The notes: generated by a model from the letters alone, not told the origin. A DNA stretch of 36,983 bases from Oscillospiraceae bacterium Zagget6 (GCA_001941075.1 MSHH01000009.1:1-36983); one strand, 5' to 3'; shown: positions 17,344 to 25,926, counted from the stretch's first letter. Made by a program: numbers and translations.

Positions 17344-17365
17344 AATCGGCAGACACAACTGACGC

Positions 17366-17399
17366 AAAAAAAGAAAACCGGCGCAACTGCTTGCGCCGG
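17366..17399 (-). terminator. rpmB terminator
   Basis: On the minus strand CCGGCGCAA-gcag-TTGCGCCGG (17399-17378) is followed by TTTTCTTTTTTT. Confidence 0.93.
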
Positions 17400-17440
17400 A
17401 GGTTCTTTGTCTGTTGTCATTCGCAGTTTGCCTCAAACAC

Positions 17441-17626
17441 TCACGCACGGGTCACTTTGCCGGAACGGAGGCACCGGGAGCAGACATAAACGTGGGTGGG
17501 AGTACCGTCAACGACTGCCTTGACACGCTTCACGTTGGGTTTCCAGGTGCGATTGGAACGGCGGTGGGAATGGGACACCTGAATGCCGAAGGTCACGCCT
17601 TTGCCGCAGTAGCTGCACTTTGCCAT
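17441..17626 (-). CDS. rpmB: 50S ribosomal protein L28 (zinc-binding form)
   Basis: This 61-residue 50S subunit protein begins MAKCSYCGKG and contains HSHRRSNRTWKPNVKRV, the L28 core. Two CxxC pairs (C4/C7 and C49/C52 in CSRC) make it the zinc-ribbon form rather than the cysteine-free paralogue that zinc-starved bacteria induce. ATG 17626 has AAGGAGG 8 bases upstream. It is monocistronic, divergent from hprK and followed by a strong terminator. A TATAAT on the minus strand at 17708-17703 is the likely -10, without a clear -35. Confidence 0.97.
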   Translation of the reverse strand: MAKCSYCGKGVTFGIQVSHSHRRSNRTWKPNVKRVKAVVDGTPTHVYVCSRCLRSGKVTRA

Positions 17627-17793
17627 TTTGCATACCTCCTTCTTAGCTTGCTTATCTATTGAACTTCTTGTTCTGTCAACAAAGTCCACTGAAACAGCGA
17701 ACATTATAATATCAGAACTGCGGAAAAAAAATCAAGACCTTTCCCCCTGGAATTTGAAAAAAATATTCTCTGACCGGGAGATAAATTTGGTGA

Positions 17794-17828
17794 CATCGGT
17801 TGCGCACCGATGAAAAATAGGGTATACT
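17794..17828 (+). promoter_or_regulatory. hprK promoter with dyad over the -35 box
   Basis: TTGCGC (17800-17805) and TATACT (17823-17828) are 17 bp apart. A 7-bp inverted repeat CATCGGT (17794-17800) and ACCGATG (17806-17812) is centred on the -35 box and could be an operator. The leader is about 100 bases. Confidence 0.65.
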
Positions 17829-17938
17829 GACCGTACTGGCTGTTATTTATCTTATATATCAACTGTTGCGTTCTGTCAACGGCGCAGCTGTCGGCTGTCC
17901 GGTTTCCAATTTTACACCATCAAAGGAGGAGAAGTCAT

Positions 17939-18904
17939 ATGCCAAATACACAGAGCATTTCGCTGAAAACGCTGGTGAAAGAGTTTAACCTGGAGATCCT
18001 GCACAAGGGTGCGGGATACGAGACCCAGCAGGTGGTCCAGACCAGCATCAACCGGCCGGGCCTGTCCCTGGTGGGGTTCTATGACTATTTCGACAGCAAC
18101 CGCCTCCAGCTGATGGGCAAGATGGAGAACACCTACCTGAAGATGATGGGCCGGGAGGAACGGCTCAAGTGCTTCCGGGATCTGATGTCCCACCCCATCC
18201 CGGCGGTGATCCTGGCCCGGAACCTGGCGCCCTACCCGGAGTGCTTGCAGGCGGCGGAGGAATATGGCCGCACCGTCCTGCGCAGCGCCCAGGAGACCGG
18301 CGAGCTGATGAGCGACCTGACCACCTCTCTGCGCTCCTACCTCTCCCCCCGCATCACCCGCCACGGTGTGCTGGTGGAGGTCTACGGCGAAGGTATCCTG
18401 CTGATGGGTGAGAGCGGCGTGGGCAAGTCCGAAACCGCCATCGAGCTGATCAAGCGGGGCCACCGGCTCATCGCCGACGACGCGGTGGAAATTCAGCGGG
18501 TACACCCCAACAAACTGATGGGCTCCGCCCCGGAGTTGATCCGCTACTACGTGGAAATGCGGGGCATCGGCGTCATCGACGTGCGGCAGCTGTTCGGCAT
18601 GTCCGCCATCAAGGACAGCCAGTATATCGACATGATCATCAACCTGGAGCAGTGGCGAGAGGGCATGATTTACGACCGGCTGGGGCTGGACGACTTCTGG
18701 ACCACCATCCTGGACGTGGAGATCCCCACCCTGACCATCCCGGTGAAGCCTGGCCGGAACCTGGCCGTCATCATCGAAGTAGCCGCCATGAACAACCGCC
18801 ACAAGAAGATGGGCTACAACGCCGCCCAGGAGTTCACCGACCGCATCAACGCCCATTTCAGCGAGCAAATGGCCGAGGCCGAAGGGGACGCCCCGGAAAC
18901 ATGA
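17939..18904 (+). CDS. hprK: HPr kinase/phosphorylase
   Basis: This 321-residue enzyme phosphorylates and dephosphorylates HPr at its regulatory serine, the sensor step of CcpA-type carbon catabolite control. The N-terminal domain covers about 1-130. The catalytic domain has H142 (RHGVLVEVYG), the P-loop GESGVGKS (157-164), D180/D181 (IADDAVEI) and the family signature EMRGIGVIDVR (206-216). The C-terminal helix includes AAMNNRHKKMGYNAA. ATG 17939 has AAAGGAGG 9 bases upstream. A GNAT gene follows after 17 bases and is probably co-transcribed. HPr and CcpA genes are not in the window. Confidence 0.96.
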   Translation: MPNTQSISLKTLVKEFNLEILHKGAGYETQQVVQTSINRPGLSLVGFYDYFDSNRLQLMGKMENTYLKMMGREERLKCFRDLMSHPIPAVILARNLAPYPECLQAAEEYGRTVLRSAQETGELMSDLTTSLRSYLSPRITRHGVLVEVYGEGILLMGESGVGKSETAIELIKRGHRLIADDAVEIQRVHPNKLMGSAPELIRYYVEMRGIGVIDVRQLFGMSAIKDSQYIDMIINLEQWREGMIYDRLGLDDFWTTILDVEIPTLTIPVKPGRNLAVIIEVAAMNNRHKKMGYNAAQEFTDRINAHFSEQMAEAEGDAPET

Positions 18905-18921
18905 GGAGGCCGTGATATTCA

Positions 18922-19416
18922 ATGAACATCGAAATACGCGCCTGTGAGCGGGAGGACCTGCCCGCCGCCTGTGCCATCTGGAACCGGGTGGTGGAGGACG
19001 GCGTGGCCTTCCCTCAGATGGAGGCGCTGGATGAGGACAGCGGCGGGGTGTTTTTTGCACAGCAGTCCTTTACTGGCGTGGCGGCAGACACTGAGACCGG
19101 CCAGGTGGTGGGAATGTACATCCTGCACCCCAACAACGTGGGCCGCTGCGGACACATCTGTAACGCCAGCTACGCGGTGCGGGCTGACCTGCGGGGTCAG
19201 CACATCGGTGAGGCGCTGGTGCGCCACAGCCTGGAGAAAGGCAGAGAACTGGGGTTCCGCGTCCTCCAGTTCAACGCGGTGGTGTGCAGCAACGTCCACG
19301 CCCTCCGGCTCTATGAAAAGCTGGGATTTGTCCGACTGGGAATCGTCCCCGGCGGGTTCCTCCGCAAAGACGGAGTATATGACGACATCGTGCTGATGTA
19401 TCATCCGCTGGTTTGA
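18922..19416 (+). CDS. GNAT-family N-acetyltransferase
   Basis: This 164-residue protein has the GNAT acetyl-CoA fold. Conserved features are VVGMYILHPN on the central strand, YAVRADLRGQHIGEALVRHSLEKGRELGF (motif A with the R/Q-x-x-G-x-G/A pyrophosphate loop as RGQHIG), NAVVCSN, and ALRLYEKLGFV near the end. The ribosome binding site overlaps the hprK stop (GAGGAGG), so it is probably translated from the same mRNA. The acceptor substrate is unknown. Confidence 0.9.
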   Translation: MNIEIRACEREDLPAACAIWNRVVEDGVAFPQMEALDEDSGGVFFAQQSFTGVAADTETGQVVGMYILHPNNVGRCGHICNASYAVRADLRGQHIGEALVRHSLEKGRELGFRVLQFNAVVCSNVHALRLYEKLGFVRLGIVPGGFLRKDGVYDDIVLMYHPLV

Positions 19417-19514
19417 CGGCAAAAAGACAGGCCGCCCTTCACGCAGTCGGGCAGCGGATGTGCGTCGTTTGGTGCCTTTTTGTTCGACAGAGGTGGAATT
19501 ACAGTTTCCAGACA

Positions 19515-19636
19515 CCAGCCGCTTAAATACGCGGCTGGTTTAAAGAGATACGCAGAATTGCACATTGCTCATTGCACATTGCAAATTGACAAAACGCCTG
19601 AACAACGCCTGTTGCGCGGATGTCTGGGCGTTTTTT
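19515..19636 (+). terminator. Terminators after hprK-GNAT, with short tandem repeat between
   Basis: CCAGCCGC-ttaaatac-GCGGCTGG (19515-19538) is followed by TTTAAA. AAAACGCC (19591-19598) pairs with GGCGTTTT (19627-19634), which ends in TTTTTT; its loop contains CAAC-gcct-GTTG. Apart from these, the repeat at 19557-19589 and the etf promoter, the 19417-19803 gap shows nothing. Confidence 0.65.
19557..19589. repeat. Tandem ATTGCAC short repeat
   Basis: AATTGCACATTGCTCATTGC and the next bases are 7-8 base units, the reverse complement of the family at 12080-12110. Confidence 0.7.
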
Positions 19637-19731
19637 GCGCCTCCGAAGCTCCAGAGAGCGGGATTCCAGCCGACAATTTTCAAAAAAATACGAAAATTGC
19701 TGAAAAAAGTCTGTTCATCTTGTTCAACTTG

Positions 19732-19740
19732 TGGTATTAT
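19732..19740 (+). promoter_or_regulatory. Extended -10 promoter of the etf/lactate dehydrogenase operon
   Basis: TGG-TATTAT (19732-19740) is an extended -10 in an AT-rich stretch about 63 bases before etfB. The -35 region (TGTTCA near 19712) is poor. Confidence 0.5.
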
Positions 19741-19803
19741 GTCCTTTGTTGAGCCGACGCGGGCCTTTCCGCGCCGTGAGCAGGAAGGAGCTGCCTAGAT
19801 AGC

Positions 19804-20592
19804 ATGAAAATCATTGTCTGCATGAAGCAGGTTCCGGCCACCAGTCAGGTGGAGATAGACCCGGAAACCGGCGCCATGAAGCGCCTGAGCGCAAATACCC
19901 GCACCAACCCCTATGACCTTTTCGCCCTGGAGACCGCCCTGCAAATCCGGGAGAAGCTGGGCGGCACCGTCACCGTCCTGACCATGGGCCCCGACCAAGC
20001 CAAGGTCATGATGCAGGACGCCTACACCATGGGCGCCGACGACGCGGTCATCCTCTCCGACCGGAAATTCGCCGGGTCGGACGTGCTGGCCACCTCTTAC
20101 ACTCTGGCCCAGGGCATCCGCGTTCTGGGCGGAGCCGATTTAATTCTCTGTGGCCGCCAGACCACCGACGGCGACACCGCCCAGGTGGGACCCGCCATCG
20201 CGGAGCATCTGGGTATCCCCCACTGCGCCTGGGTCGCGGAAGTGGTGGACGTGACCGAGGAATCCATTCAGGTGCGGCAGGATCTGGTCTCTGTGGCCCA
20301 GGTCTCTGAAATGCACTACCCCTGCCTGATCACCGTGGATAAAGATATGTGCGTCCCCCGCCTGCCCTCCTACCGGCTGAAAAAGCAGACGGCAGGCCGT
20401 CCGGTGCGCATCCTCTCCTTTGCCGACCTGCCTGACCAGAACCTGAGCCGCTACGGTCTGGTGGGGTCCCCTACCAGCGTAGCCAAAATGTTCGCGCCCC
20501 CGGTGGGCGACAGCCAGGTCTATCTGGAGGGTACGCCCGAGCAGAAGGCCGAGACGCTGTTCGACACGCTGGTGTCGAAAAAAATCATCTGA
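19804..20592 (+). CDS. etfB: Electron transfer flavoprotein beta subunit (LctB-like)
   Basis: This 262-residue subunit pairs with the EtfA that follows to pass electrons between NADH, FAD and a partner dehydrogenase. MKIIVCMKQVPATSQVEID, NPYDLFALETAL, VLTMGPDQAK and the nucleotide-binding CGRQTTDGDTAQVGP are typical. The C-terminal VAKMFAPP and the gene order etfB-etfA(ferredoxin)-FAD oxidase match the bifurcating lactate dehydrogenase LctBCD of Acetobacterium woodii. AAGGAG lies 13 bases before the ATG, a long spacing. Confidence 0.93.
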   Translation: MKIIVCMKQVPATSQVEIDPETGAMKRLSANTRTNPYDLFALETALQIREKLGGTVTVLTMGPDQAKVMMQDAYTMGADDAVILSDRKFAGSDVLATSYTLAQGIRVLGGADLILCGRQTTDGDTAQVGPAIAEHLGIPHCAWVAEVVDVTEESIQVRQDLVSVAQVSEMHYPCLITVDKDMCVPRLPSYRLKKQTAGRPVRILSFADLPDQNLSRYGLVGSPTSVAKMFAPPVGDSQVYLEGTPEQKAETLFDTLVSKKII

Positions 20593-20607
20593 CGGGAGGG
20601 AACTGGC

Positions 20608-21798
20608 ATGGATTTGATTCGTTTTAACGCCGCCCGGTGCGACCTCTGCGGGACCTGCATCCGGGACTGTCCCTTTGGCGCCCTCTCCATGGGCGAGCGG
20701 GGCATTGAGGTAGGGGAGACCTGCCGGATGTGCGGTCTGTGCGTCCGCCGCTGCCCCCACAAGGCCATCACCTTTGAACAGAAGGCCGGCGCCGTGGACA
20801 AGCGCCAGTGGCGGGATTTCCTGATTTTTGTGGAGCAGGAGCGGGGTGACATCCACCCTGTGGCCTATGAGCTGATTGGCGAGGCCCGGAAAATGGCCCC
20901 CAAGGTGGGCTACAAGGTCAACTGCGTCCTGGTGGGCGGGGAAGGCACCGCTCAAAACGCGGAGAAGCTGCTGCCCTACGGCGTGGACACCGTTTACGTC
21001 TACGAACACCCCGGCTTCGCGGGCTTCAAGGCCGACTGCTATGCCGACGCCGTGGCGGACTGCATCGCCAACACCCAGCCCTCCTCCGTTCTCATCGGGG
21101 CCACTTCCCTGGGGCGGAGCCTGGCCCCCCGGCTTTCCACCCGGTATCACACCGGCCTGACCGCCGACTGCACCACCCTGGACATCCAGCCCAACACCGA
21201 CATGGTGCAAATTCGCCCCGCCTTTGGCGGCAACATCATGGCGCAGATTTTGATTGCCAACTCCCGGCCCCAGTTTGCCACCGTCCGTTACCGGGTCATG
21301 GACCGGGCCAAAAAGGTGGACAACCCTCAAGGCATCGTGGCCTGCTGCAAGGTGACGGATGCCATGGTCCACTCCGGCATCAAGGTCATTTCCTCCACCT
21401 TAATAGAGAAGAAAAAGACCATCGAGGAGGCCGAGCGCATCGTAGCCATTGGCCGTGGCGTGCGCAACGAGGAGGGCGTGGAGCTTTGCCGCCAGCTGGC
21501 CCAGGCCCTGGGCGCACAGCTGGCCTTCACCCGGCCCATGGTGGAGCAGGGCGTGGGCGACCAGCTGCACCAAATTGGCCTCTCCGGTCACACCGTCCGC
21601 CCCAAGCTCATCATCACCTGCGGGGTGTCCGGGGCCATCCAGTTCACCTCCTGCATGAGCAGCGCGGAGACCATCGTGGCTATTAACAGCGACCCCAATG
21701 CACAAATTTTCGGCGTAGCCAGCTACTGCATCGTGGACGACCTCTATCAGGTGGTCCCCAAGCTGACCCAGCTGCTGCAAGAGCGGAAGGAGGACTGA
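20608..21798 (+). CDS. etfA: Electron transfer flavoprotein alpha subunit with N-terminal ferredoxin domain (LctC-like)
   Basis: This 396-residue protein fuses a two-cluster ferredoxin domain to EtfA. Cysteines C11, C14, C17, C21 and C39, C42, C45, C49 are in two CxxCxxCxxxC sets for 4Fe-4S clusters. The EtfA part has GATSLGRSLAPRLSTRYHTGLTADCT (positions split by family gaps), the FAD-binding GVSGAIQFTSCMSSAETIVAIN and NAQIFGVASYCIVDD. Such ferredoxin-fused EtfA is known from LctC and related bifurcating complexes. It starts 15 bases after etfB with GGGAGGG upstream. The ferredoxin domain suggests electron confurcation with ferredoxin and NAD. Confidence 0.94.
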   Translation: MDLIRFNAARCDLCGTCIRDCPFGALSMGERGIEVGETCRMCGLCVRRCPHKAITFEQKAGAVDKRQWRDFLIFVEQERGDIHPVAYELIGEARKMAPKVGYKVNCVLVGGEGTAQNAEKLLPYGVDTVYVYEHPGFAGFKADCYADAVADCIANTQPSSVLIGATSLGRSLAPRLSTRYHTGLTADCTTLDIQPNTDMVQIRPAFGGNIMAQILIANSRPQFATVRYRVMDRAKKVDNPQGIVACCKVTDAMVHSGIKVISSTLIEKKKTIEEAERIVAIGRGVRNEEGVELCRQLAQALGAQLAFTRPMVEQGVGDQLHQIGLSGHTVRPKLIITCGVSGAIQFTSCMSSAETIVAINSDPNAQIFGVASYCIVDDLYQVVPKLTQLLQERKED

Positions 21799-21801
21799 CC
21801 T

Positions 21802-23220
21802 ATGGCGTTTCCCTATAAAAAAATGGACGAGGCCGACTTCGCCTACATCCGCTCCGTCACTGCGCCGGACCGGGTGATGGTGGGCGATGAGATCGCCAGC
21901 GAATACTACCACGACGAAATGCCCAACTACGGCACCTTCCCCCCGGAGCTGTACGTGGAGGTCGTGGACAAATACGAAATTTCCAAAATCATGGCCTACT
22001 GCAACGGGAAGAACATCCCTGTGGTGGTGCGCGGCGCGGGCACCGGACTGGCCGGTGGCTCCAACTGCAAGTACGGCGGCGTCATGCTCTCCATCATGCG
22101 GATGAACAAAATCGACCCCGTAGACCACAAGAACCAGACCATCACCTGTCAGCCCGGCGCGCTGCTGCTGGACGTGCAGGCCGCCGCGTCTGCGGAAGGG
22201 CTGTTCTACCCCCCTGACCCCGGAGAGAAAACCGCCACCATCGGCGGCAACGTCATCACCAACGCCGGCGGCATGAAGGCCGTCCGCTACGGTCTGACCC
22301 GGGACTTCGTCCGCTGCATCGAGGCGGTGCTGCCCGACGGCTCCATCGAGCGGTTCTCCTCCAATGTGGTGAAGAACACCACCGGCTACGACATCAAAGA
22401 CCTGGTCATCGGCTCCGAGGGGACCCTGTGCATCCTCACCGAAGTGACCTTGAAGCTGCTGCCCGCCCCCAACTGCACCTGCACCCTGGTCATGCCCTTC
22501 CACAGCCTGGAGGAGTGTGCCGACATGGTTCCCAAGGTGCTGGAGCTGCCCTTCGTTCCCACCGCCATCGAGTTTTTGGAGCGGGAGTTGATCGACATCG
22601 TGGAGCGCAACCTGAACAAGCCCTTGCCCGTCAAGGAGGGCGAGGCGGTGCTCATCGTCATGTATGACGCCTCCAGCCAGAGCGAGCTGGACGCGGCGGT
22701 GGAGGCTGCGGCGGAAGCTGCTTTGGAAAACGGAGCCATTGACTGTGCCATCGCCAACACCCCGGAGCGGGCCGCTTCGGTCTGGGAGGTGCGCGGCGGT
22801 ATTCTGGAGGGCATGAAGGCCGACTCCGTCTCTCAGGAGGAGTGCGACGTGGTGGTGCCCCGGTCCAAAATCGCCCAGTACGTCAAGGACGCCAAGCGCA
22901 TCGCCCTGTCTCACGGCATCCGGGTGGAACCCTGCGGTCACTGCGGCGACGGCAATATCCACACCGAGCTGCTCCGTGGCCCGGAGATGTCCGACGAGGA
23001 GTGGGAATCCGCCACCCACGCCTGTCTGGTGGAGCTGTACGCCCTGTCCAAGGAGCTGGGCGGCCAGCTCTCCGGCGAACACGGCATTGGCAACGGACGG
23101 TTGGAGTATTTGAAGGAGTTCGTCGGTCCCCGGATGATCCAGCTCTACAAGGCCGTCAAGCTGGCCTTCGACGAGAACCTGATTCTGAACCCGGGCAAAA
23201 TCATCGAGTTCAACGAGTGA
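21802..23220 (+). CDS. FAD-binding D-lactate/2-hydroxyacid dehydrogenase (LctD/GlcD-like)
   Basis: This 472-residue flavoprotein oxidises a 2-hydroxyacid and passes electrons to the EtfAB above. The FAD domain shows VVVRGAGTGLAGGSNC, PPDPGEKTATIGGNVITNAGG and TTGYDIKDLVIGSEGTL. The C-terminal domain has CGHCGDGNIHTE and SGEHGIGNGRLEYL, the GlcD/Dld active-site blocks. It starts 4 bases after etfA, with AAGGAGG inside etfA. D-lactate is the most likely substrate by operon order; glycolate is not excluded. No lactate permease or racemase gene follows, unlike the A. woodii lct operon. Confidence 0.92.
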   Translation: MAFPYKKMDEADFAYIRSVTAPDRVMVGDEIASEYYHDEMPNYGTFPPELYVEVVDKYEISKIMAYCNGKNIPVVVRGAGTGLAGGSNCKYGGVMLSIMRMNKIDPVDHKNQTITCQPGALLLDVQAAASAEGLFYPPDPGEKTATIGGNVITNAGGMKAVRYGLTRDFVRCIEAVLPDGSIERFSSNVVKNTTGYDIKDLVIGSEGTLCILTEVTLKLLPAPNCTCTLVMPFHSLEECADMVPKVLELPFVPTAIEFLERELIDIVERNLNKPLPVKEGEAVLIVMYDASSQSELDAAVEAAAEAALENGAIDCAIANTPERAASVWEVRGGILEGMKADSVSQEECDVVVPRSKIAQYVKDAKRIALSHGIRVEPCGHCGDGNIHTELLRGPEMSDEEWESATHACLVELYALSKELGGQLSGEHGIGNGRLEYLKEFVGPRMIQLYKAVKLAFDENLILNPGKIIEFNE

Positions 23221-23230
23221 GCGTCTATCC

Positions 23231-23252
23231 TTTCCCTTCGGGTGAAGGGAAA
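23231..23252 (+). terminator. Hairpin after the etf operon
   Basis: TTTCCCTTC-gggt-GAAGGGAAA is a perfect 9-bp stem 10 bases after the stop. No T run follows, so it may be a weak terminator or a 3' stabilising hairpin. Confidence 0.5.
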
Positions 23253-23289
23253 ATAACATCTGGTTATCCCTTTGAATCAGCCGCGTTTT

Positions 23290-23320
23290 TAGTAGCTAGT
23301 GGCTAGTGATTAGTGGCTAG
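23290..23320. repeat. Tandem TAGTGGCTAGTGATTAG short repeat
   Basis: AGTAGCTAGTGGCTAGTGATTAGTGGCTAG consists of 7-8 base units related in style to the other gene-end repeats. It lies in the 300-base gap after the dehydrogenase. Confidence 0.65.
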
Positions 23321-23389
23321 AAATCGAGCGTTTTTCACTCAAAATCCCACATTTGTCGGGCAAAACTGACACCAGGCGACAAGCGCTAT

Positions 23390-23448
23390 CCCCTCTTGCC
23401 TCCCCTGAAAGGGGAGGTGGCGCGGCGCAAGCCGCGACGGAGGGGTTT
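23390..23448 (+). repeat. Extragenic palindromic repeat, copy 2
   Basis: This is the second copy of the 1206-1304 unit. It holds two perfect hairpins, CCTCCCCT-gaa-AGGGGAGG (about 23399-23417) and CGCGGC-gcaa-GCCGCG (23421-23436), then GACGGAGGGGTTT. The following AATAGTCAGAAA also matches copy 1. Both copies lie in gaps upstream of a plus-strand gene. Confidence 0.75.
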
Positions 23449-23520
23449 CTGGTACACGGCTGTGCAAAAGGAATAGTCAGAAAATAAATACTTTTAGGAT
23501 AGGAGAGAGAGGAAACTACT

Positions 23521-24696
23521 ATGAGTAAAAAATCTCTGTTGGTAGACAAGAGCAGAATGCCCCTGGCAATGGGCATTGCCTTTGTCGCCTTCACCACCCA
23601 GTTCGGCGGCGGCTTCGCCTCCGGCGCGCAAATCAAGCAGTACTTCATCAACTACGGCATTTGGTGCCTGATTCTACCGGTGCTGAGCCAGGGGCTGTAC
23701 GCGCTGTTTTTCTGGTACGGGATGCGCTATGCCTACAAGCACAAAACCTACGACTACCGCTCCTTCTCCGACAGTCTCTATGGCAAGACCCGCCCGGTCA
23801 TGTCCAACGCGTTTGAGATCTGCTACCTGATTATGATCGGCACCGCCTCCGCCGCAGCCTTCGCCACCGGCGGCTCCACCCTGAACACCCTGACCAACAT
23901 CCCCTACTGGCTGTGTACCCTCATCGTGGCGGCGTTCATCTTCTTCATCGCCATGTATGGCAGCGGCGTGGTCCGCGCCGCCGCCTCCACCCTGTCCGTC
24001 CTTATCATCATCGGCCTGGTGGCCGTGCTGGTGCCCAACATCATTGTCCAGTGGCCTGCCATCTCCGCCGCCATTGGCAACATGCTCTCCGGCCAGATGG
24101 TGGCCGGTTCCACCGAGACCGGCGCTTTCGGCCCCGCCCTGTGGATGGCCTTCCTGTACTTCCTGTTCCAGCTGGCCTCCGTCTCCGTCATGTACCAGCA
24201 TATGGAGCCGGTCACCGACGTAAAGCAAATCAACCAGGCCGCCATTGGCATGTTTGTGGTCAACTTCTTCTCCATGGAGCTGTCCATCGTGGGTATGCTG
24301 GCCGTTATGTATGTGGCGGACATGGCCGAGGCCTCCGTCCCCATGCTGGTGCTGGTGCAGAACGGCGTGGGCGCGGCTGTCCTGACCCCCATCATCTCCA
24401 TCCTCATCATTCTGGGTTCCATTTCCACCGGCGTGAACATGATCGCCGGCATCGTGGCCCGGTGCGTCAACGCCGTCGAGCGCCGCAAGCCCGACGAGGC
24501 TTCCCGTCAGAAGGGCCACATGGTCCGCATGGCCATTGCCACCGCCATTTTCGTGGCCATCGCCTGGGGCATCGCCCAGTTCGGCCTGATGGCCGTGGTC
24601 AAGCAGGGCTACGCCTATCTGGGCTACGCCGCCCTCATCACCGTGTTCATTCCCTTCGTTATCCACGCCATTGCTACCAAAATGAAGGAGATTTAA
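23521..24696 (+). CDS. YkvI-like multi-spanning membrane protein, probable transporter
   Basis: This 391-residue integral membrane protein has about ten hydrophobic segments. The first contains FVAFTTQFGGGFASGAQI, the glycine-rich broken helix of LeuT-fold carriers. The family (YkvI-like, APC/SSS-related) is annotated as membrane protein of unknown substrate. The ATG is preceded by GAGAGAGGAAAC. It lies after the lactate dehydrogenase operon, separated by repeats, and is followed by a strong terminator, so it is its own unit. A link to 2-hydroxyacid uptake is only a guess from position. Confidence 0.78.
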   Translation: MSKKSLLVDKSRMPLAMGIAFVAFTTQFGGGFASGAQIKQYFINYGIWCLILPVLSQGLYALFFWYGMRYAYKHKTYDYRSFSDSLYGKTRPVMSNAFEICYLIMIGTASAAAFATGGSTLNTLTNIPYWLCTLIVAAFIFFIAMYGSGVVRAAASTLSVLIIIGLVAVLVPNIIVQWPAISAAIGNMLSGQMVAGSTETGAFGPALWMAFLYFLFQLASVSVMYQHMEPVTDVKQINQAAIGMFVVNFFSMELSIVGMLAVMYVADMAEASVPMLVLVQNGVGAAVLTPIISILIILGSISTGVNMIAGIVARCVNAVERRKPDEASRQKGHMVRMAIATAIFVAIAWGIAQFGLMAVVKQGYAYLGYAALITVFIPFVIHAIATKMKEI

Positions 24697-24781
24697 AGCG
24701 GGTTTTCCGGGCGGGCTGCGCTGCCTGCCTCTGATTCCCACTTGTCACCGGTCTGACGACGTGGTAAACTAAACAAAACGG

Positions 24782-24818
24782 ACGGCGGAAAGGCACCAAG
24801 TCCTTTCCGCCGTTTATT
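24782..24818 (+). terminator. Terminator after the YkvI-like gene
   Basis: ACGGCGGAAAGG (24782-24793) pairs perfectly with CCTTTCCGCCGT (24802-24813), 12 bp with an 8-base loop, followed by TTATTAT. Confidence 0.88.
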
Positions 24819-24843
24819 ATGGACAGAGAGAAGAGAGAAACAA

Positions 24844-25779
24844 ATGGCAACGATCATCCTCAAACAGCTCATCACCTTTACCATCATGGCCGCCATTGGC
24901 GTGTTGGCCGTCAAGCTCCACGTGTTGGACGGCCAGGGCCTGGGGGCCATTGCGTCACTGGTCATCAACATCACCATGCCGCTGATGCTGCTGACCAACA
25001 TCCTGGAAGGGGCCACCCGCCAGCAGCTGCTGGACACCCTCATCATCATTCCTTTGGGTATCCTGCTGGTGGCGCTGCTCTACGCCCTGGCGTGGCTGGC
25101 GGCAAAGCTCTGCCACCTGGAGGGGAACAAAAAGCGGGTGTTCTGCGCCTGCGGCACTCTGGGCAACAACGGCTTTATGGGTATCCCTCTGGCGGTGGCG
25201 CTGTTCCCCCAGCTGGGGACGCTGTACAGCGCCGTCTTTACCCTGGTGGACCAGACCGCCTGCTGGAGCCTGGGGTATTACCTCTGCCTGCCGGAGGAAA
25301 AGCTCAAGGACAGCCGGTGGAGCGCCAACCTGAAAAAGGTGGTCAACCCCTGCATCGTGGCCATTTGCATTGCCGTGGTCATGCTGCTGGCGGGGCTGCA
25401 CCTGCCCGACCTGCTGCAAAGTGCCCTCTCCACCGTGGGCGGCGTCACCTCCCCTTTGGCGATGGTCTACATCGGCGGGCTGGCGGCGGGGCTGGACCTG
25501 AAACAGGCCCTGACCACCCGGGAGTTTTACCTGATTCCCGTGGTCAAAATGCTGCTGACCCCCTTGCTGATGTTCCTGGCTCTGCACACCGCCGGGATAG
25601 ACGAGGGCATCACCCTCTACATGACCATGATCGCCGGGACGCCTACCATGGCTTCGGTGGCGATGATGGCCCGGAACAATGGCTCCGAGGGGGACTACGC
25701 CGCCGGAGCGGTGTTGCTGACCACCGTCTGCTGCATCGTCACGCTGCCTCTGGTGATGCTGGTGGTGGGGCTGTTTTGA
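24844..25779 (+). CDS. AEC-family (auxin efflux carrier-like) transporter
   Basis: This 311-residue membrane protein has about ten hydrophobic segments in two halves. Segments begin ILKQLITFTIMAAIGVLAVK and NITMPLMLLTNIL, with GTLGNNGFMGIPLA (the conserved N-x-G-F-x-G-x-P block) and MIAGTPTMASVAMMA in the second half. These features are those of the Mem_trans/AEC family, which includes malate and other carboxylate carriers. The ribosome binding site is a poor purine run (GAGAAGAGAG). The start is only 25 bases after the upstream terminator, and no promoter was found. Substrate is unknown. Confidence 0.88.
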   Translation: MATIILKQLITFTIMAAIGVLAVKLHVLDGQGLGAIASLVINITMPLMLLTNILEGATRQQLLDTLIIIPLGILLVALLYALAWLAAKLCHLEGNKKRVFCACGTLGNNGFMGIPLAVALFPQLGTLYSAVFTLVDQTACWSLGYYLCLPEEKLKDSRWSANLKKVVNPCIVAICIAVVMLLAGLHLPDLLQSALSTVGGVTSPLAMVYIGGLAAGLDLKQALTTREFYLIPVVKMLLTPLLMFLALHTAGIDEGITLYMTMIAGTPTMASVAMMARNNGSEGDYAAGAVLLTTVCCIVTLPLVMLVVGLF

Positions 25780-25926
25780 CGAATCCGTGCGCCCGACAGG
25801 GCAGCATGAAGGAACACCGTCTCAAAACAGTCCGGATGTGGGGAATCAATTCCATTTTTTTCAGTTCAAAATGCAACTCCATCCATGTGGAATTGCAAAA
25901 TTCCCAAAAAAGGCGGGGTCAACCGG

